The notes under the pieces were generated by a model, which worked only from the letters and a program-made list of their open reading frames with translations, did not search any database and had not been told where the DNA came from. DNA of 64,000 nt from Monosporascus cannonballus (lineage: Eukaryota; Ascomycota; Sordariomycetes; Xylariales), in the NCBI GenBank assembly GCA_004154925.1, contig QJNS01000267.1:33720-97719 (forward strand), read 5' to 3'. The position numbers and the translations under genes were made by a program. Each line of letters begins with the position of its first letter. Position 1 is the stretch's first letter. Positions 36,666 through 48,939 of this stretch are shown one piece after another.

Positions 36666-37533
36666 TGTATGGTTAGGGACAACCCAGCTGAGGAGAGCAT
36701 TGCCAAGTAATAATTCAATATACTAGCTAACAAAGTCTTGAACCCATGCCGCCCGGATAGTTTTCCCATCCCTCGCACCGTCATAGTATTCGGTTAAACT
36801 CCAGTTAGGATGGTTAAAACTTCCTATCATATCTGATGTCACAACAAGCTAAATTGAGTTGTATGTCAGCACTTTAGCATGTGATCATCCAGATGAAGGC
36901 ATAATATCGTATACAGATTCGTATGAATGCGCCGGGTCGAGCATCCCTACGTCACGGCATAGGATGCTTTGACTTTCGCCTATGGGTACCCCTTTCTGGA
37001 TGCCGCACTCTGTAATTCGCGCCGGGTAGTTTGTAAGACGGGATAAGGGCGTGGAGGAAGTCGGGACGAACAGAGGGCGACACGTAATTTAGCAGAAGCT
37101 GCTGCATATGAAGATAAATTCTAAGCAAGGAGTCTCGGAATACTTCTCCGTGGTTGAACTTAGCACTGCTTCCCGACATCCCATTAGGACCCAACCGTCG
37201 TACGGGCATAGAAGAGCACCCGTTTATGGAACACTTTTAGCCAAGAGCCCTTACGACTTCGAGTCAGCCTGCATATCCATCAAAGGCACATCTATGCTAC
37301 CAGTACTGTAAATTCTGTAATCTATAAGAGACGGCTCCATGCACCGGTCACCTGTAATAGTACGTATAATACGGCAGTCAATTCGTACATGCCTTCGATG
37401 TTATAATCCATCAACACAACATAACTCCTTGAAGGCCCCTGAATATCAAAACCAAACCAATCCCGACAAACCATTCACCGCTTACCCTTCCTCAGGCCCC
37501 TTAACCGGACAACCTACCCCAAACCTATCATAG
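36666..37533. other. Convergent intergenic region
   Basis: Lies between the 3' ends of the GH93-like gene (+) and the oxidoreductase (-). It should contain both terminators. I see no credible gene; the short open frames here have no coding character. Confidence 0.4.
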
Positions 37534-38601
37534 TTACTCCGAGACTTTAACAAGGATCTTGCCCTTCGCGTGCCCCTTCTTCAGCTTCCTGTACGCCTCG
37601 GGCGCGTCCTTATACGCGAACGTCTCGTCTATGACGGCCTTCACCTTGCCCTCCGCCATCCACTCGGCGATGCGCGCGAAATCCTCGTGCTTGTTCTTCG
37701 ACAGCATGCACTGGTATTTGTGTCGGCTGCCGCCGAGGAACGACGGCAGCAGGGCGCGAGACGTTATCGTGCCTATGTCGCCGAGCGTGAAGCCGCCGGC
37801 GACCTGGACGAACTTTCCGCCCGGGGCAAGGAAGTCGTCGGCGGCCTTGTAGAGGTTGTGGGGGGAGCCGACGCTGTCGACGACGAGGGCGAACGTATCC
37901 CCGTCCCTCGCCCGCGCGCGCAGGACCTCGCACACGTCCTGGGTCTTGTAGTCGATGACCTCGTCGGCGCCGAGGCTCCTGCAGAGGTCCGCGTTGGCCG
38001 CCGAGCAGCTGGCCACGACGGAGCAGCCCAGCGCCTTGGCGATCTGGATGCTGAACGTGCCGGTGCCGCCGCTGCCGCCGTTGACGAAGACGCGGTCGCC
38101 CGGCCTCGCGTTCGGCACGATGGACTGGTAGGCCGTGAGGCCCGCGGTGCCGATGGCGGCGGCCTCGTCGAGCCCCACGCCCTCGGGTACCCTGGCCACC
38201 CCAGCGCGCCGCGCGACCAAGTACTCGCCGAGGGCGCCGAAGCGGCCCGAGTCGATGCGCCCGAACACGCGGTCGCCGGGCGCGTACCCCTCGATCCGGG
38301 AGTCGGCGACGGTGCCGGCGAAGTCGAGCGCCGGCGACGCCGGGACCGGGATCACGGCGCGCGCCGCGAGGCCCAGCTCCGAGAGCTTGTAGTCGACCGG
38401 GTTGAGCGCCGCGTAGTGCACCTTCACGAGGACCTCGTCCTTAGCATTGGGAGATGTAGGGAAGGGCGGCTGCGGCGCCGCGTCGCTGAGCGACAGGCTG
38501 TTCTCGAGCCCGTTCTGCACGCTGCTGGAGAGCCAGGCCCGCATGGACTTGGAGCCTCCCTTGTTGGCGGGGGCTGCTTCCTGTTCGCTTCTGAAGCTCA
38601 T
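37534..38601 (-). CDS. Zinc-independent medium-chain dehydrogenase/reductase (quinone oxidoreductase-like)
   Basis: Intronless, 355 aa. The N-terminal GroES-like domain (about residues 55-140) has VHYAALNPVDYKL, followed by the P-x-x-x-x-D-F-A-G-T-V block and GDRVFG. The Rossmann domain carries the dinucleotide loop NGGSGGTG (residues 174-181) and YKTQDV after the second strand. The zinc-ligand cysteines of alcohol dehydrogenases are missing, which places it with NADPH-dependent quinone or enone reductases (Yim1/RTN4IP1-like group). Met20 (SMRAWL) is an equally plausible start, because residues 1-19 are low-complexity. The substrate is unknown. Cytosolic or mitochondrial location cannot be told from the sequence. 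The gene converges on the GH93-like gene. Confidence 0.85.
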   Translation of the reverse strand: MSFRSEQEAAPANKGGSKSMRAWLSSSVQNGLENSLSLSDAAPQPPFPTSPNAKDEVLVKVHYAALNPVDYKLSELGLAARAVIPVPASPALDFAGTVADSRIEGYAPGDRVFGRIDSGRFGALGEYLVARRAGVARVPEGVGLDEAAAIGTAGLTAYQSIVPNARPGDRVFVNGGSGGTGTFSIQIAKALGCSVVASCSAANADLCRSLGADEVIDYKTQDVCEVLRARARDGDTFALVVDSVGSPHNLYKAADDFLAPGGKFVQVAGGFTLGDIGTITSRALLPSFLGGSRHKYQCMLSKNKHEDFARIAEWMAEGKVKAVIDETFAYKDAPEAYRKLKKGHAKGKILVKVSE

Positions 38602-39648
38602 GTCGGTTCGGCGTTATTATGGGTGTCGCCTTTGAAATTGGTTTCTGGTGAGTTGCAGTAATTGGAAACAAATAAATTCTTTTTAGAAGTGGAATGGATG
38701 TCCCGGTCGTATATACGCTTAAGGGCCGCTATTACAATGGGGTTCCGTGGAGTTCCGTGATATCAAATCATATATGTCACGGTGAATTAGCAAGTCTCGG
38801 CCTATCGCCTATTGGTGGGGCGCTTCCAAAAGTACAACAATTAACAGGTTCCACATGTGAACCCTTCTCCATATATCTAGGCAATGTCCTTTACGAGTGT
38901 ACCGATTAAAAATCAGATTGGGGAAGTTCGTTTCGAATCTAATATGGCCATAATTTTACTATAAGCACAGGAATCACCGGCTAGTTCAATGCATAAGCCA
39001 GGATGACAAATACTGGTCAATCAACCCGTAGCGACTTGTTACTTGCTTATGGTTGAGCATTAACTCTCCTTTAAGAACGTAATACCTGTAGCATGTTAAG
39101 CCGAACTATAAGGAAACTAGGTCACTCCAGATTTCTTGTTTATCACAGCTAGCAAAGTGATTTGTACGACGTTACCATTCCTTCAAAAGCTGCCCCGAAG
39201 CTAGATACATACATGCCACGCAATAGAAGCTATGTACTTGCGCCCCGACTCTTCGCCTTGTAGTGTATAGTAAAGCACGCTTGGCTCTCCTCCCTTTCTC
39301 ATACCATCCGACTCCTTGAAGCGAACGTCTAGGGTATCTATCTAGGACTCTGCCTATTGGCAGCTCTCCATATCGGTTCGACGATTGTAAACCACCAGTC
39401 CGAGACGCGCCAAAATGCCACAGAACACTCTTCGCTGTCAAAGGGCTGACTGAATGTGACGGTGATGCTCGCCGTATGACAAGGATAAAAGGATACTAGG
39501 AATGAAGCAGATTTTGTCGGATCGCGATGCTGTGGCCAGGGCGGACCAATTCTAAACCTTTGTATGGAAATAGGACACCCTGGAGCAGACAACCCGCTCT
39601 ATATAAAGTTCTTCAGGAAACAATAAAATTAGTATAAGTCTCCTGCTT
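38602..39648. other. Intergenic region between the oxidoreductase start and the HMG-CoA reductase end
   Basis: About 1 kb of slightly AT-rich, non-coding looking DNA. It must hold the oxidoreductase promoter and the HMG-CoA reductase 3' UTR. No gene or RNA is recognised. Confidence 0.4.
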
Positions 39649-42600
39649 CTACCTCCTGCCCGTGGGGGCCTTCGCCGCTTTTTCTACAGCTGTCGTCATG
39701 GTCAGCCCAACAGGCGTATTGCTGCCACCCACCGCCGGAGTCGCGCTGCGAGTTGGAGGAGCAGAGCGGTTGTGCGCCATGTGAGCCTTAACGAGATGGC
39801 CGGCGGCGAGGGCGCTGGCCAGTGATAATTCTCCGGCAAGGACGGCGCCGGCGACGATGCGGGCGAGGCGTTGGGAGTTCTCACCCGGAGTGGTCGGATG
39901 AGGCCCGCGAACGCCCAGCAGATCGAGCATAGCTCCCTGGGGTTCGAGTATGGTACCGCCGCCGATGGTCCCAACCTCGATGGACGGCATGGATACCGAT
40001 ATTTGGAGAGACCCACGCAGACTGCAAGATAATTAGCAAACACGACAATGGCCATGGTTCTGGCGGCGGCAACTTACTTCTTCATAACGGTGATACAGTT
40101 CGAGCCCTCCACGACCTGGGCGGGGTCCTGGCCGGTGGCGAGGAAGATGGCAGCGACGATATTGGCGGCGTGGGCGTTGAAGCCGCCCATCGCGCCGGCC
40201 ATCGCCGATCCGATCATGTTCTTGGCTATGAAGAGTTCGACAAGGCTGTCAACGTCGCTCTTGAGGACACTCTTCACGACGTCGCCGGGAATGATGGCTT
40301 CCGCCACAACGCTCTTCCCTCTACCGTCGACCCAGTTGATCGCGGCGGCCTTCTTATCCGTGCAGTAGTTGCCAGAGACGGAAATGATGGCCATATCTTC
40401 GAAACCGCCTTCTGTTGCCATGACGTTCAGCGCGTGCTCGACACCCTTAGAGATCATGTTCATGCCCATGGCGTCGCCCGTGGTCGTCTTGAATCGGATG
40501 TAGAGGTAGGTACCGGCCAGGGCCGTCTTCAAGGTCTGCAGGCGCGCGAATCGGGAAGTCGAATCGAAGGCGTTCTTCATCATGGTCTGGCCGGCTTCCG
40601 AGTCGAGCCACAGCTTGGCGGCACCGGCACGCTCCAGGGTATCGAAACTCACACAGGGACCGCGCGTCATACCATCGCCCGTGAGGACAGTTACGGCACC
40701 CCCGCCCGAGTTGATCGCCTTGCAACCTCGGCTGGCGCTGGCGACAAGCACACCCTCCGTCGTGGCCATGGGGATAAAGTAGCTCTGTCCGTCGATAACT
40801 AGAGGCCCGGCGACACCTACCGGCAGCGGCATGTATCCGATAACGTTCTCGCAGCAGGCGCCGAGGACTCGTTCGTAATCATAGCTAAGGTACGGCAGCT
40901 TAGACCGTTCCAGGCGGGCGGTGGTGTCTGCCGTTGCGCGGGTCCTCGAGATGATACTCCGTCTAACCTTGACGGCGCGGGTGCAGTCTTTGAGACTCTT
41001 TTCCAGGGCGTAACCAGGAATCTTGCCTTTCAGGGACAGGGCGATAACTTCCTCATCAGTCAGCTCGTGGATGCGCTTCTCCGCCATCAGCTTTTCCAAT
41101 TCGGCCGGGCTTCTCAGCACGCCAGGGGTCCTAGACGAGCTGGTTACCACTAGAGCCTCGTCGTCCGTTAACGAGGGCGTAGGCGGCATCGTCTCTTCCC
41201 GGATTTTCTCGCTGAGAGGTAATGGCGTCCTGAAGCCGTCATTGAACCGTTCGGCCGCCGCCAAGTCCCTAGGATCGATTTTATGGTCTGGTATACTGGG
41301 GTCCTTGATACCCCAGCGGGCGGCGTTGAAGAGGTAGCCGTTGAGCGCCACGCTCATGACCAAAGCCACGACAATCCACTTAGATAGAACCGGGTCTTCC
41401 AGGCTGGTGAGTACGCTTCCGACGACCCTCCCGCCCATGCCGTAGTCGCCCAGCTGAAGGTAGTAGTCGTCGCCGCCGGAGCCGCCGATTTGGGCGGAAG
41501 GCACCGCGTAGTGGACAGAGGGAAATTCCAGCTCATATTTGATGGGGGTGAGCACGGTAACCACAGTAGGCTGGTTGTGGCTCCGGGCCGTGAAGAGGAT
41601 CTCGTCGAGCCCGTTGGCGGCAACCTTGAATGGGTCAAGGGGCGGGGTGCTAACGACGCCTCCCAGCCCGCCTGCGCGCGCCCACGAGTACATGCTGGCG
41701 AGGGGCTTACCGTCGGTCCTGAAGGGGATGGTGCAGATATTGATGATGTTGATGGCGCAGAAGCCGACGACCATCCAGAACTTAAACCTAGGGACGCTGC
41801 TGCTCTTGGCGTTCTGGCCGAAGAGCCGCTCGGTGGCGAGGTCCTGTCCCGACTGCCTGGGCCAGTCGTTGCTCTTGGCGACGCTCTCCGCGACCCGCTT
41901 GCTGACGCCGTCCGCCTCCAGCACCTTGCGCATCTCCACGTGGCGCTTGATACGGTTGATCTCGAGCTTGAGGCAGAGGATGGCCATGTAGAAGGTGAAG
42001 AGCAGGATGCAGTCGAAGAACAAGATCCAGGCGGCCAGGAAGCAGAACTGCTGCAGGCCGCCCTGGACTCCCGAGGCGGCGCCCGCAACCAGGAACGCGA
42101 TCTCGATGACGTAGTCACGAACGATCTCAAAACCCCTCTCTTTGATGGCGCGCGTTACCGCGTACTGGACGATGCCCTCCGCAGGGCGCTCAGACGACTG
42201 CGTGGCGGCGCTGCCGGATCCGGCTGACTTCTCCTCCGGCCCGCGCTCGAGAGCATGTGATAGGACGGCCTTGGTGATGACGATGTTCTTCTCGAAACCG
42301 ATGGTGACGACGAGGAACGGCAGGCCCTCGGAGAGCAGGATCATGCTGACGGGAACGCCGAGCTTGGTAGTGACGTTGAGGCCGAACATGAAGGCGAAGG
42401 TGGATGAGAGGAGAACGCTGGTGAACAGCCAGATGTTGGAACCCATCTTCTTCATGGACATGTAGAGCGAGACGAATGTCAGGTGCATGGCCAAGTACCC
42501 GAGGACCATGATAGTGATGTCGAGGGTCTCGGCGTTCTTGATCAGGTCCACGAACCCCGTGAAACCGTTGCGAACCCAGCGAAGTAGACTGCTCCTGGTG

Positions 42601-43250
42601 TAACCCCTCGCGACCGTCATGATCCACATCTTATGTTCTTGGTTGCCTAGCTCCGTCACGCGCGTCTCCTGACCAGGGACATCGTTGGGGATCTCCTGGG
42701 CGGCGGCGAGGAATTCGGGGGCTTCGCTGTACTTGACAGCAAAGGCCAGGGCGCTGTCCTGGGAGTAGGCGGCCAAGGGGTTCGACGTCGAGGGCAGATG
42801 GGCGATGGAGAGATTCCGGGGCAGGGGGACAATATGGGGCTGAGGGGCCGTCTGGGGGGCATCTTCGGAGGATTCCGGGAAGACCAGCGTCACCAGGGCC
42901 TGGTGGTCGGCGTCCCTGGGTATCTTGGCGTCGGCATCAATCTCCTGCCACCTCCATTGGGTATCGGGGCTCGCCAGTAAGCTCCGGCTGCCTCCCGTCA
43001 AAGAAGACCAGTCTGCGTTCCTCTCGCTCCTAGTGACATCGAGGATGCTTTCCTTGAAGACGCCAATGTAGGAAGTGCTGGCTAACAAAGCCACGATGCA
43101 TATTGTGTGAATCGGGTGTCGGCAGGCTTTGGTCGAGAAGAATTGTAGAATCGGAGTGATCGCCTTGTTCAACTTCGAAGGCGGAGCTGCCGCGCTAGTC
43201 GGCTGCTCGCCGCGAAAGCGGGAGGGCAGAAAGGAGGAAGCTGTGTTCAT
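39649..43250 (-). CDS. HMG1: HMG-CoA reductase (class I, sterol-sensing)
   Basis: Two exons, 43,250-40,078 and 40,021-39,649, give 1,181 aa. The 56-bp intron (40,022-40,077) has donor GTAAGT, branch GCTAAT and acceptor TTGCAG, and restores [26 protein letters not shown]. The enzyme makes mevalonate from HMG-CoA with two NADPH, the committed step toward sterols and isoprenoids, in the ER membrane. The first membrane helix is at about 46-66 and a multi-helix sterol-sensing region at about 240-430; a linker leads to the catalytic domain from about residue 700. Visible motifs are [20 protein letters not shown] (E832), DAMGMNM, DKK (K966), GQD (D1042), GTIGGG and AHMAHNRS (H1138). E832, K966, D1042 and H1138 match the known catalytic set, and S1144 sits where animal enzymes carry the AMPK-regulated serine. 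The length is normal and nothing is broken. Confidence 0.97.
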
Positions 43251-45600
43251 CGCGAAGGCATTGACGTGGATCCAAGACAGCGATGTTCTCGAACGTCGGC
43301 CTGTTGAGTTGAGTGGTGGGAGGTCCTTCGGCCTTAAGCAACGTCGAGAGTTGTTAAAAGGGCCCTGGGCAATTCAAATTGGTGTTGGTTGACCCAATTA
43401 GTGATATAAAGGCAGAGAGCCGGATCAAAGTCACTAAGGGGAACGGAAGGGGACCTGTGGAAAAGATGTTGGCAAGACCTCTCCCTGTAAATTTAAACAA
43501 GGGAATGAGGTTAGAATTGACGGCCAAGGCCACCAGGAAGAGAAGGGGCGAGACGAGAGTCGAGGGCGGTTGAAGGCGACTGGCCCGGCTGGTCTGGCGA
43601 GAAGGGGTGAGTATGTAAAACTATATAGAATAATAGACGGGATTGGGGGGGATGAGACGGTGAAGGAAAGTTCCAATGGGCCTGAATGGGGAGCGAATAA
43701 TTTCCCATGCTGGAAAATCCCGAATCGGACTGCAGACCCTCCCTGGGCCTTCCATTTTGAGTATGGAACGCCACGACATCCATAGACCATGCATGTTACA
43801 ACCCCCAAGAGATTATTGCAGTAGCGGAATATAAGCCCCCATATATCTGGGATATCCTTTGTTTGATTGGCTAATCTATCAGAGCAAGTCGAGGCCGCGG
43901 CCTGCCAAAATCATCGGATAAGGCACATACAATGATATTATGGGTAAGTCTTATTATTACATTGCCAGGTCGCGGTGTTAAGGCCCTACAGCATCTTACC
44001 GCATATAGCTAACTTTTGTAATTACACAGCCTGTTTTTTTCTGCGAAAAAGCTTGTAAAATATATAAAAACCTTTATATTGATATATCATTTATATTATA
44101 AGGCGTACGGGGTAAGAAGTTGTTTTTTAGTAAATCATTTCAGCGATATACGTGCAATTAGTCCATATAAAAACTATACCTAATTCCTATGGCGTAACTA
44201 TTAGCGCTGTCTACTGCTACTTGGAAATGTAATAAAGCGTCTGCACGGACACCATAGTATGACACCGCCATGCTAACGTCGATAGAGGCCATCACGCAAC
44301 AGAGATCCTACCAATTCTCAACAATGGCCTATTCGCCTTCGGATGAAAAGCTACAGGGCAGATACCAAGCCTATATTATACTTCTTAATACATTATACGT
44401 TAAATACATACGGCAGGCATAAGTTAATCGTATGTTACTGTTAAAGAAACCGGGCCTCGCATAGCGCCAACTGCATAATCCCGAGAGTGTTATAGTAACG
44501 CCATAGTGCATACATGGGCCTGCACCGGCCCCTGGCATTGTAGTGGGTTTAATGGTCTGTGGTACCGGTATGTAACCACGCCAGGCGATTACCATATCCC
44601 CACTGTCCACTCCGGTGCTTCCCGTCACACCTTATCACACCTCTCTATTTTACCAAGGTATGCATGGCCTGTATATATTAGAGGTTCCAGGGTTTGGAAA
44701 GCCCCGAAATCCGTCCTTCCATAGCCCAGGTTGTCGTAGTGCAACAACATGCCAGACTATCATTATGTGTAACCGAACATCTCTATAGCTACATAGCTCT
44801 GGGCTTCTTTTTAGCCCTCAGTCTTTTCAGCCTCTTAGGATTGCGTAAAATGCCCAGTCTCTGTGCATATCCCAAGCAGTGGGGTCTGCAGGTCCGGGTT
44901 TCCGGCCGGGCCTATCAGCCTCCTACTTCAGTATGATGTAAGAGTCCCTTGTGTGGGTGTTGTCACCGGGCTCTTAATCAACTTCGCAGGTGGTTAACAC
45001 GAAAAAAATCAGCGCCGTGACCCAAATTGAGAGAAAGATTTCGTAGGCGATTCTGATACTAAAACACAATATATAAAAAGTTAGAAAAATGGTGTCTACA
45101 TCAAAGAAGTAATTGAAAACAGCCTGGAAGTTCCCATACATGCCCATCCGGTGAGAACAAGGAGTTATTATCCAAGAGTCGCTGGACGGTTACTTGAAGG
45201 TGCGCGAATACTTGCGTCAACCACTTGCCTGGTTAGGTCAGTGAACTGTCCCCGCTATCCTAGAAACGAGTCGTTTGAAATTATCGCCCCGCATTATCTT
45301 CCGAGTCACACTTTTTCGACCTGAAATTCGGCGAGGAAGATATTCTACGCTGGCGAATTTGGTCTGCAGTAAGCAAAGAGTTTCTAAAATGGTGGGATTC
45401 CCAAAGTGACTGAGATAGCCGTAAATGGATAGGTGTGGTCATAGGTGAAAGAAATCTGGCCGGGACTACATAGATATGAGGAGGCATTGCCCGCTAGTTA
45501 TACTAGGTAGCCATGTCAGCTAAGTGTATACGATCTACACATAATGTGTCTTTCGGGGACGCCTCATAAAAAATTAAAATTATTGTCCATGCGACGTAAG
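43251..45600. other. Upstream region of HMG-CoA reductase and downstream region of nicotinamidase
   Basis: About 2.35 kb without a convincing gene. On the minus strand the 500 bp before the HMG-CoA reductase start are pyrimidine-rich, as in many fungal promoters and leaders. An AT-rich patch lies at about 44,030-44,110. Several open frames of 60-120 codons have no coding character. I cannot point to a sterol-response element with confidence. Confidence 0.4.
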
Positions 45601-46393
45601 TTAGGAACTTTGGCCACTGGGGATAATGCTATGCGGTTTCGACAACCTTGAAGCGGTCCCGAGCCTGGAGACTTCCCAATCCTGCATGCTGACAACCTTG
45701 GCACCAGCTTCCTCGATTGCCTTCCGACAGGCGGGCCATGCTGTCGCATCGACCGCTCTGGTTCCCTCTTCGACGACATACGTCCTGAACCCCTCCTTCG
45801 CGGCGTCGGCTGCCGCGAACTTGACGCAGTAATCCCCAGCCAGCCCGACAACGTACACGTCGGTGACCCGGTGCTCTCTCAAGATGGTCGCCAGGCCGCT
45901 ATCGTAAACGCGGGGCGACTTGAAAGGGTCGTAGAAGGGGCTGTACATCTCGACCCGGGAGTCGGTGCCCTTCTCGATGATCTTATCGACCTGCCCGACG
46001 TTCAGCTCCGGAATCAACTCCGCCCCCCGCGTGCCCTGCACGCAGTGCACCGGCCACAGGCGCGACTCCTCAGTCTCGGCCGCGTTGTGCGGGTTGACGA
46101 TCTTGACGAAGTCCGCGTACGGCTGCTTTCCCTCGTGGTTGGCGGCGAACGAGATGTGGTCAGCCGGATGCCAGTCCTTGGTTGCGATCCGAATGACGAA
46201 CGGCTCGGCTAACAATTGATTGGCAACCGGAACGACGTCGCGGCCGTTGGGCACTGCAAGCGAACCATTCTGTTATTGGTTAGCCACGTTTGTCTTTGCC
46301 CATGTATTGTGGGCTCCGGACGACTCCTACAGGGGGGCAAAAATCCTCTTGCAGGTCTACCACCAACAAGGCCGGTCTAAAATTCCCGGGCAT
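45601..46393 (-). CDS. PNC1: Nicotinamidase (isochorismatase-like hydrolase, Pnc1 type)
   Basis: Two exons, 46,393-46,331 and 46,269-45,601, give 243 aa. The 61-bp intron (46,270-46,330; donor GTAGGA, branch GCTAACC, acceptor AACAG) splits the conserved FCPP|NGSLAVPNGRD. It hydrolyses nicotinamide to nicotinate and ammonia, the first step of NAD salvage, and relieves nicotinamide inhibition of sirtuins. The catalytic triad is visible: D13 (VVDLQEDF), K121 (IIEKGTD) and C169 (LAGDYCVK), numbers close to those of yeast Pnc1 (D8, K122, C167). The metal-binding set D53, H55 and H59 lies in KDWHPADH. The first exon codes for only 21 residues and would be missed by single-exon calling. The length is slightly above yeast Pnc1 because of a C-terminal extension. 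Probably cytosolic or peroxisomal. Confidence 0.93.
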
Positions 46394-47083
46394 GGTGACT
46401 AATCGGTTGAGTTAATTAACGATCTTTCCACTCAAGCCACCTCCAAGATGACGGTACGAAGGGCGGCAGTTAAGAAGGGCTATTTCTCAATCGGAAAAAT
46501 GAGGCGTTACGGGAGCTGCATGCCAACGAGATGTTGTGCTCGGATACTGCTTGTTCACCTGCTCACCTTAGGTCAGGAAAATAAGCAAATGAGTGATAAG
46601 AGGCCCTATCTGTGTAACCGAGCATGACTCAACATAACGTAGGGAAGACGCCTTCGCGGGGTGTTCCGCAATACCAAGACTTTTATACTATTTTCGCGAT
46701 GAAATGCAGGAGTATTAGACAAGACCTCGGGAATGGGCGTTGTGGACGAGCATGTACCGGATCTTCATTCTACCGCTCATTCAAATCAATAGTACAGTGC
46801 GAAGTAACAATAATTTCAAAATGTAGGTAGAGATGAGACTAGAACATTAGCTCTAGTGTCGTATACTCTTACACCAACCAACTGTACCTAGTGTACTAGG
46901 CAGATATTACCTCGTAGGTAGTATGCGGTTCCCAGGGCACGTAGTTAGCATTACGGCAATATGGCAATCAGGAACGACATCCACTAGTAAATATCACTCA
47001 TTAAAGCAATACATATCTCATAAATCCCCATACGCCTCCGCCAATCACGGTCAAAAACCGCCATTGCGATGTAGTCCGAACAC
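46394..47083. other. Intergenic region
   Basis: Between the nicotinamidase start and the hydrolase stop. No gene recognised. It presumably includes the nicotinamidase promoter. Confidence 0.4.
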
Positions 47084-48256
47084 TTACCGTGTTCCGAGAG
47101 CCCTCTCACGGATGAAGACCCCGATCTTCGCCGCGACGACCTGGGCGCTGTCCACCCACCCCAGCTTGTCGCCGAGAAGCAGGGTGTCGTGCGGCGCGTC
47201 CGCCTCGTAGTTCACCTCGACGGAGTTGCCCGGCAGCGACCTCATCTCCTCGACCCACGGCGCGATGTCGACCTCGAGCATCTCGGCGGCGCCCACGTTG
47301 ACGAAGATGGGCACCGGCGTCGCGAACGGGTTGCCCAGCGCCCTGATGTACGGGTCGGACGGCGATGCGGTGTCGCCGACGTACGCCGCCGCGCCCCAGC
47401 GCACGAACGACACCGGCAGGAAGTCGCTCCCGTAGTGCGGGTTGTCCGTGACGTAGGTGTCGGATCCCAGCACGGCGCCCGGATCGACCCACGGCGACAC
47501 GAGCACGGCGTTGCGCGGGAGCGGGATGCGCAGTTCCTGCTGGTCGTCCGCTTCGGCGAACGCCGCGAGGTAGCGCAGGAAGGCGATGACGAGGTTGCCG
47601 CCCGCGCTGTCCCCGGAGACCGTGATCTGCTCTGAGGGTATGCCCAGCGCGCGCACGAGGTAAAGGTAGCTCGTCAGGGTGTCCTGTAGCGCGGCGGGGA
47701 AGGGCGTGCGGCCAGGACGGCACGAGAGGCGGTACTGCGGGCAGAACACGGCGGCCGCGCCGCCGGACCGGATGAGCGATGAGCAGAGGAAGTCCATGTC
47801 ATCCGACCGGCCGTCCCCCATGACGAACGCGCCGCCATGGACGTGCAGGACCACGTGCGCGCTGGGGTCCAGCCCGGTAAGGGGGTCTCCCAGCTGCGGC
47901 TTCGGGTACCAGGTCCCGCCGATGGGTTCGGGTAGCATCGCCCCGCCCGACAGCGGGCCCCTGTAGAACTCGCTTCGGGCCGGCTCGATTACTTTAAACG
48001 TGTCCTTTTCCTTGCCCGGCTCGAGAGAGAGTCTCTGGGGGGTTTCCGTCTTACTCCTGACGTCCAATAACACTCGCGCGAGGTGATTGGACAATGTCTG
48101 CAATAGAGTCCAATTGGGATGCGGCCTCGACGACTCCACGAAGACGAAGCCCAGCAGCCAGAACGGGGCGCGAAACACGAAACCCGATAGACGGAAGAGC
48201 TGATACAACGTGCGAAATGGTTGAATAGTCAGTAGTCTACTCTGAGAAGGAGCCAT
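47084..48256 (-). CDS. Alpha/beta hydrolase, HSL (hormone-sensitive lipase-like) family
   Basis: A single exon of 390 aa. The N-terminal ~45 residues are hydrophobic (FRAPFWLLGFVFV), suggesting a membrane anchor or lid. The oxyanion-hole motif HVHGGAFVMG (HGG at 140-142) and the nucleophile GDSAGGN (S217) define the HSL/fold-3 group of esterases and lipases. The acid is probably D330 (EMLEVD) and the histidine H356 (ADAPHDTLLL). The likely substrates are short acyl esters or lactones; the actual one is unknown. The TAA stop overlaps CGGTAAGTG, a good splice donor, so a different C-terminal exon cannot be excluded, but the catalytic domain is complete without it. Its neighbours on the same strand are separated by promoter-sized gaps, so it is probably an independent unit. 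Confidence 0.88.
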   Translation of the reverse strand: MAPSQSRLLTIQPFRTLYQLFRLSGFVFRAPFWLLGFVFVESSRPHPNWTLLQTLSNHLARVLLDVRSKTETPQRLSLEPGKEKDTFKVIEPARSEFYRGPLSGGAMLPEPIGGTWYPKPQLGDPLTGLDPSAHVVLHVHGGAFVMGDGRSDDMDFLCSSLIRSGGAAAVFCPQYRLSCRPGRTPFPAALQDTLTSYLYLVRALGIPSEQITVSGDSAGGNLVIAFLRYLAAFAEADDQQELRIPLPRNAVLVSPWVDPGAVLGSDTYVTDNPHYGSDFLPVSFVRWGAAAYVGDTASPSDPYIRALGNPFATPVPIFVNVGAAEMLEVDIAPWVEEMRSLPGNSVEVNYEADAPHDTLLLGDKLGWVDSAQVVAAKIGVFIRERALGTR

Positions 48257-48939
48257 AGCGATGGATGACCACCCGCTAGTACCTGGTTCGATTGAGACGG
48301 TGCCTTGTTCCAGTCAACGTTCTGGAAATCTCAAAATGGTTGTTCGGTCTTCGGCCCGGATATTGCCACAAGAACTGCACTTGTGCGATCCCCGTGGCTG
48401 CCCAATGACCCAGAATCACCATAAGTAACTCGCAGAGATGCGGGAATGCAAGTGGGATATAGCGGTCAATACTTCGGCGGGGAAGGCTAGCTGCAGCTGG
48501 TGCACAAGTGAAAGTTGGTGTAATGATATAAATTCATCCCAATGCCGATCATCCGGTTAGATCGTGTTCCGCCTGCTTGGGCATACACACTACTGGCTTA
48601 TAAGTTACACTCTGCCTTGATACGATGGCATCACGGCTTTTATCCGATTGGAACGCGGGCTCTGGTTTTGGTAAGCGTCATTCATAAGGGGTTAGTTACT
48701 ACGATACCAACATGGCCAATCCTTGAGGTACCATACAGGACTCCTAAGCACAATTATGCACGGAAGCGGATTGTGGACCTCTGGTTGGCCCACTTCATTC
48801 TCGATCTTTTGACCACCTCCGAGAGCACTGCGTCGGAAGACCGCTTCGAGGTAGCGTCGTCTCCGTCTGCGTGGGTTTCTCCTCCACCTGATCCGGCGCT
48901 GCCGCCCGAATTAGACGACGATGCGTCTCGGCCGGACGA
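48257..48939. other. Intergenic region upstream of the hydrolase gene
   Basis: Likely hydrolase promoter and the 3' flank of the next gene. An open plus-strand frame from 48,542 runs into the complement of the next gene and owes its Ser/Asp-rich end to that gene's acidic tail, so I do not call it. Confidence 0.4.

Noticed and set aside
37570..38661. 363-codon open frame on the plus strand
   Set aside because: Exact antisense of the oxidoreductase; Arg/Ala/Glu/Gly-biased composition typical of a shadow in GC-rich coding DNA.
41490..42227. 245-codon plus-strand frame
   Set aside because: Antisense shadow of HMG-CoA reductase with no family resemblance.
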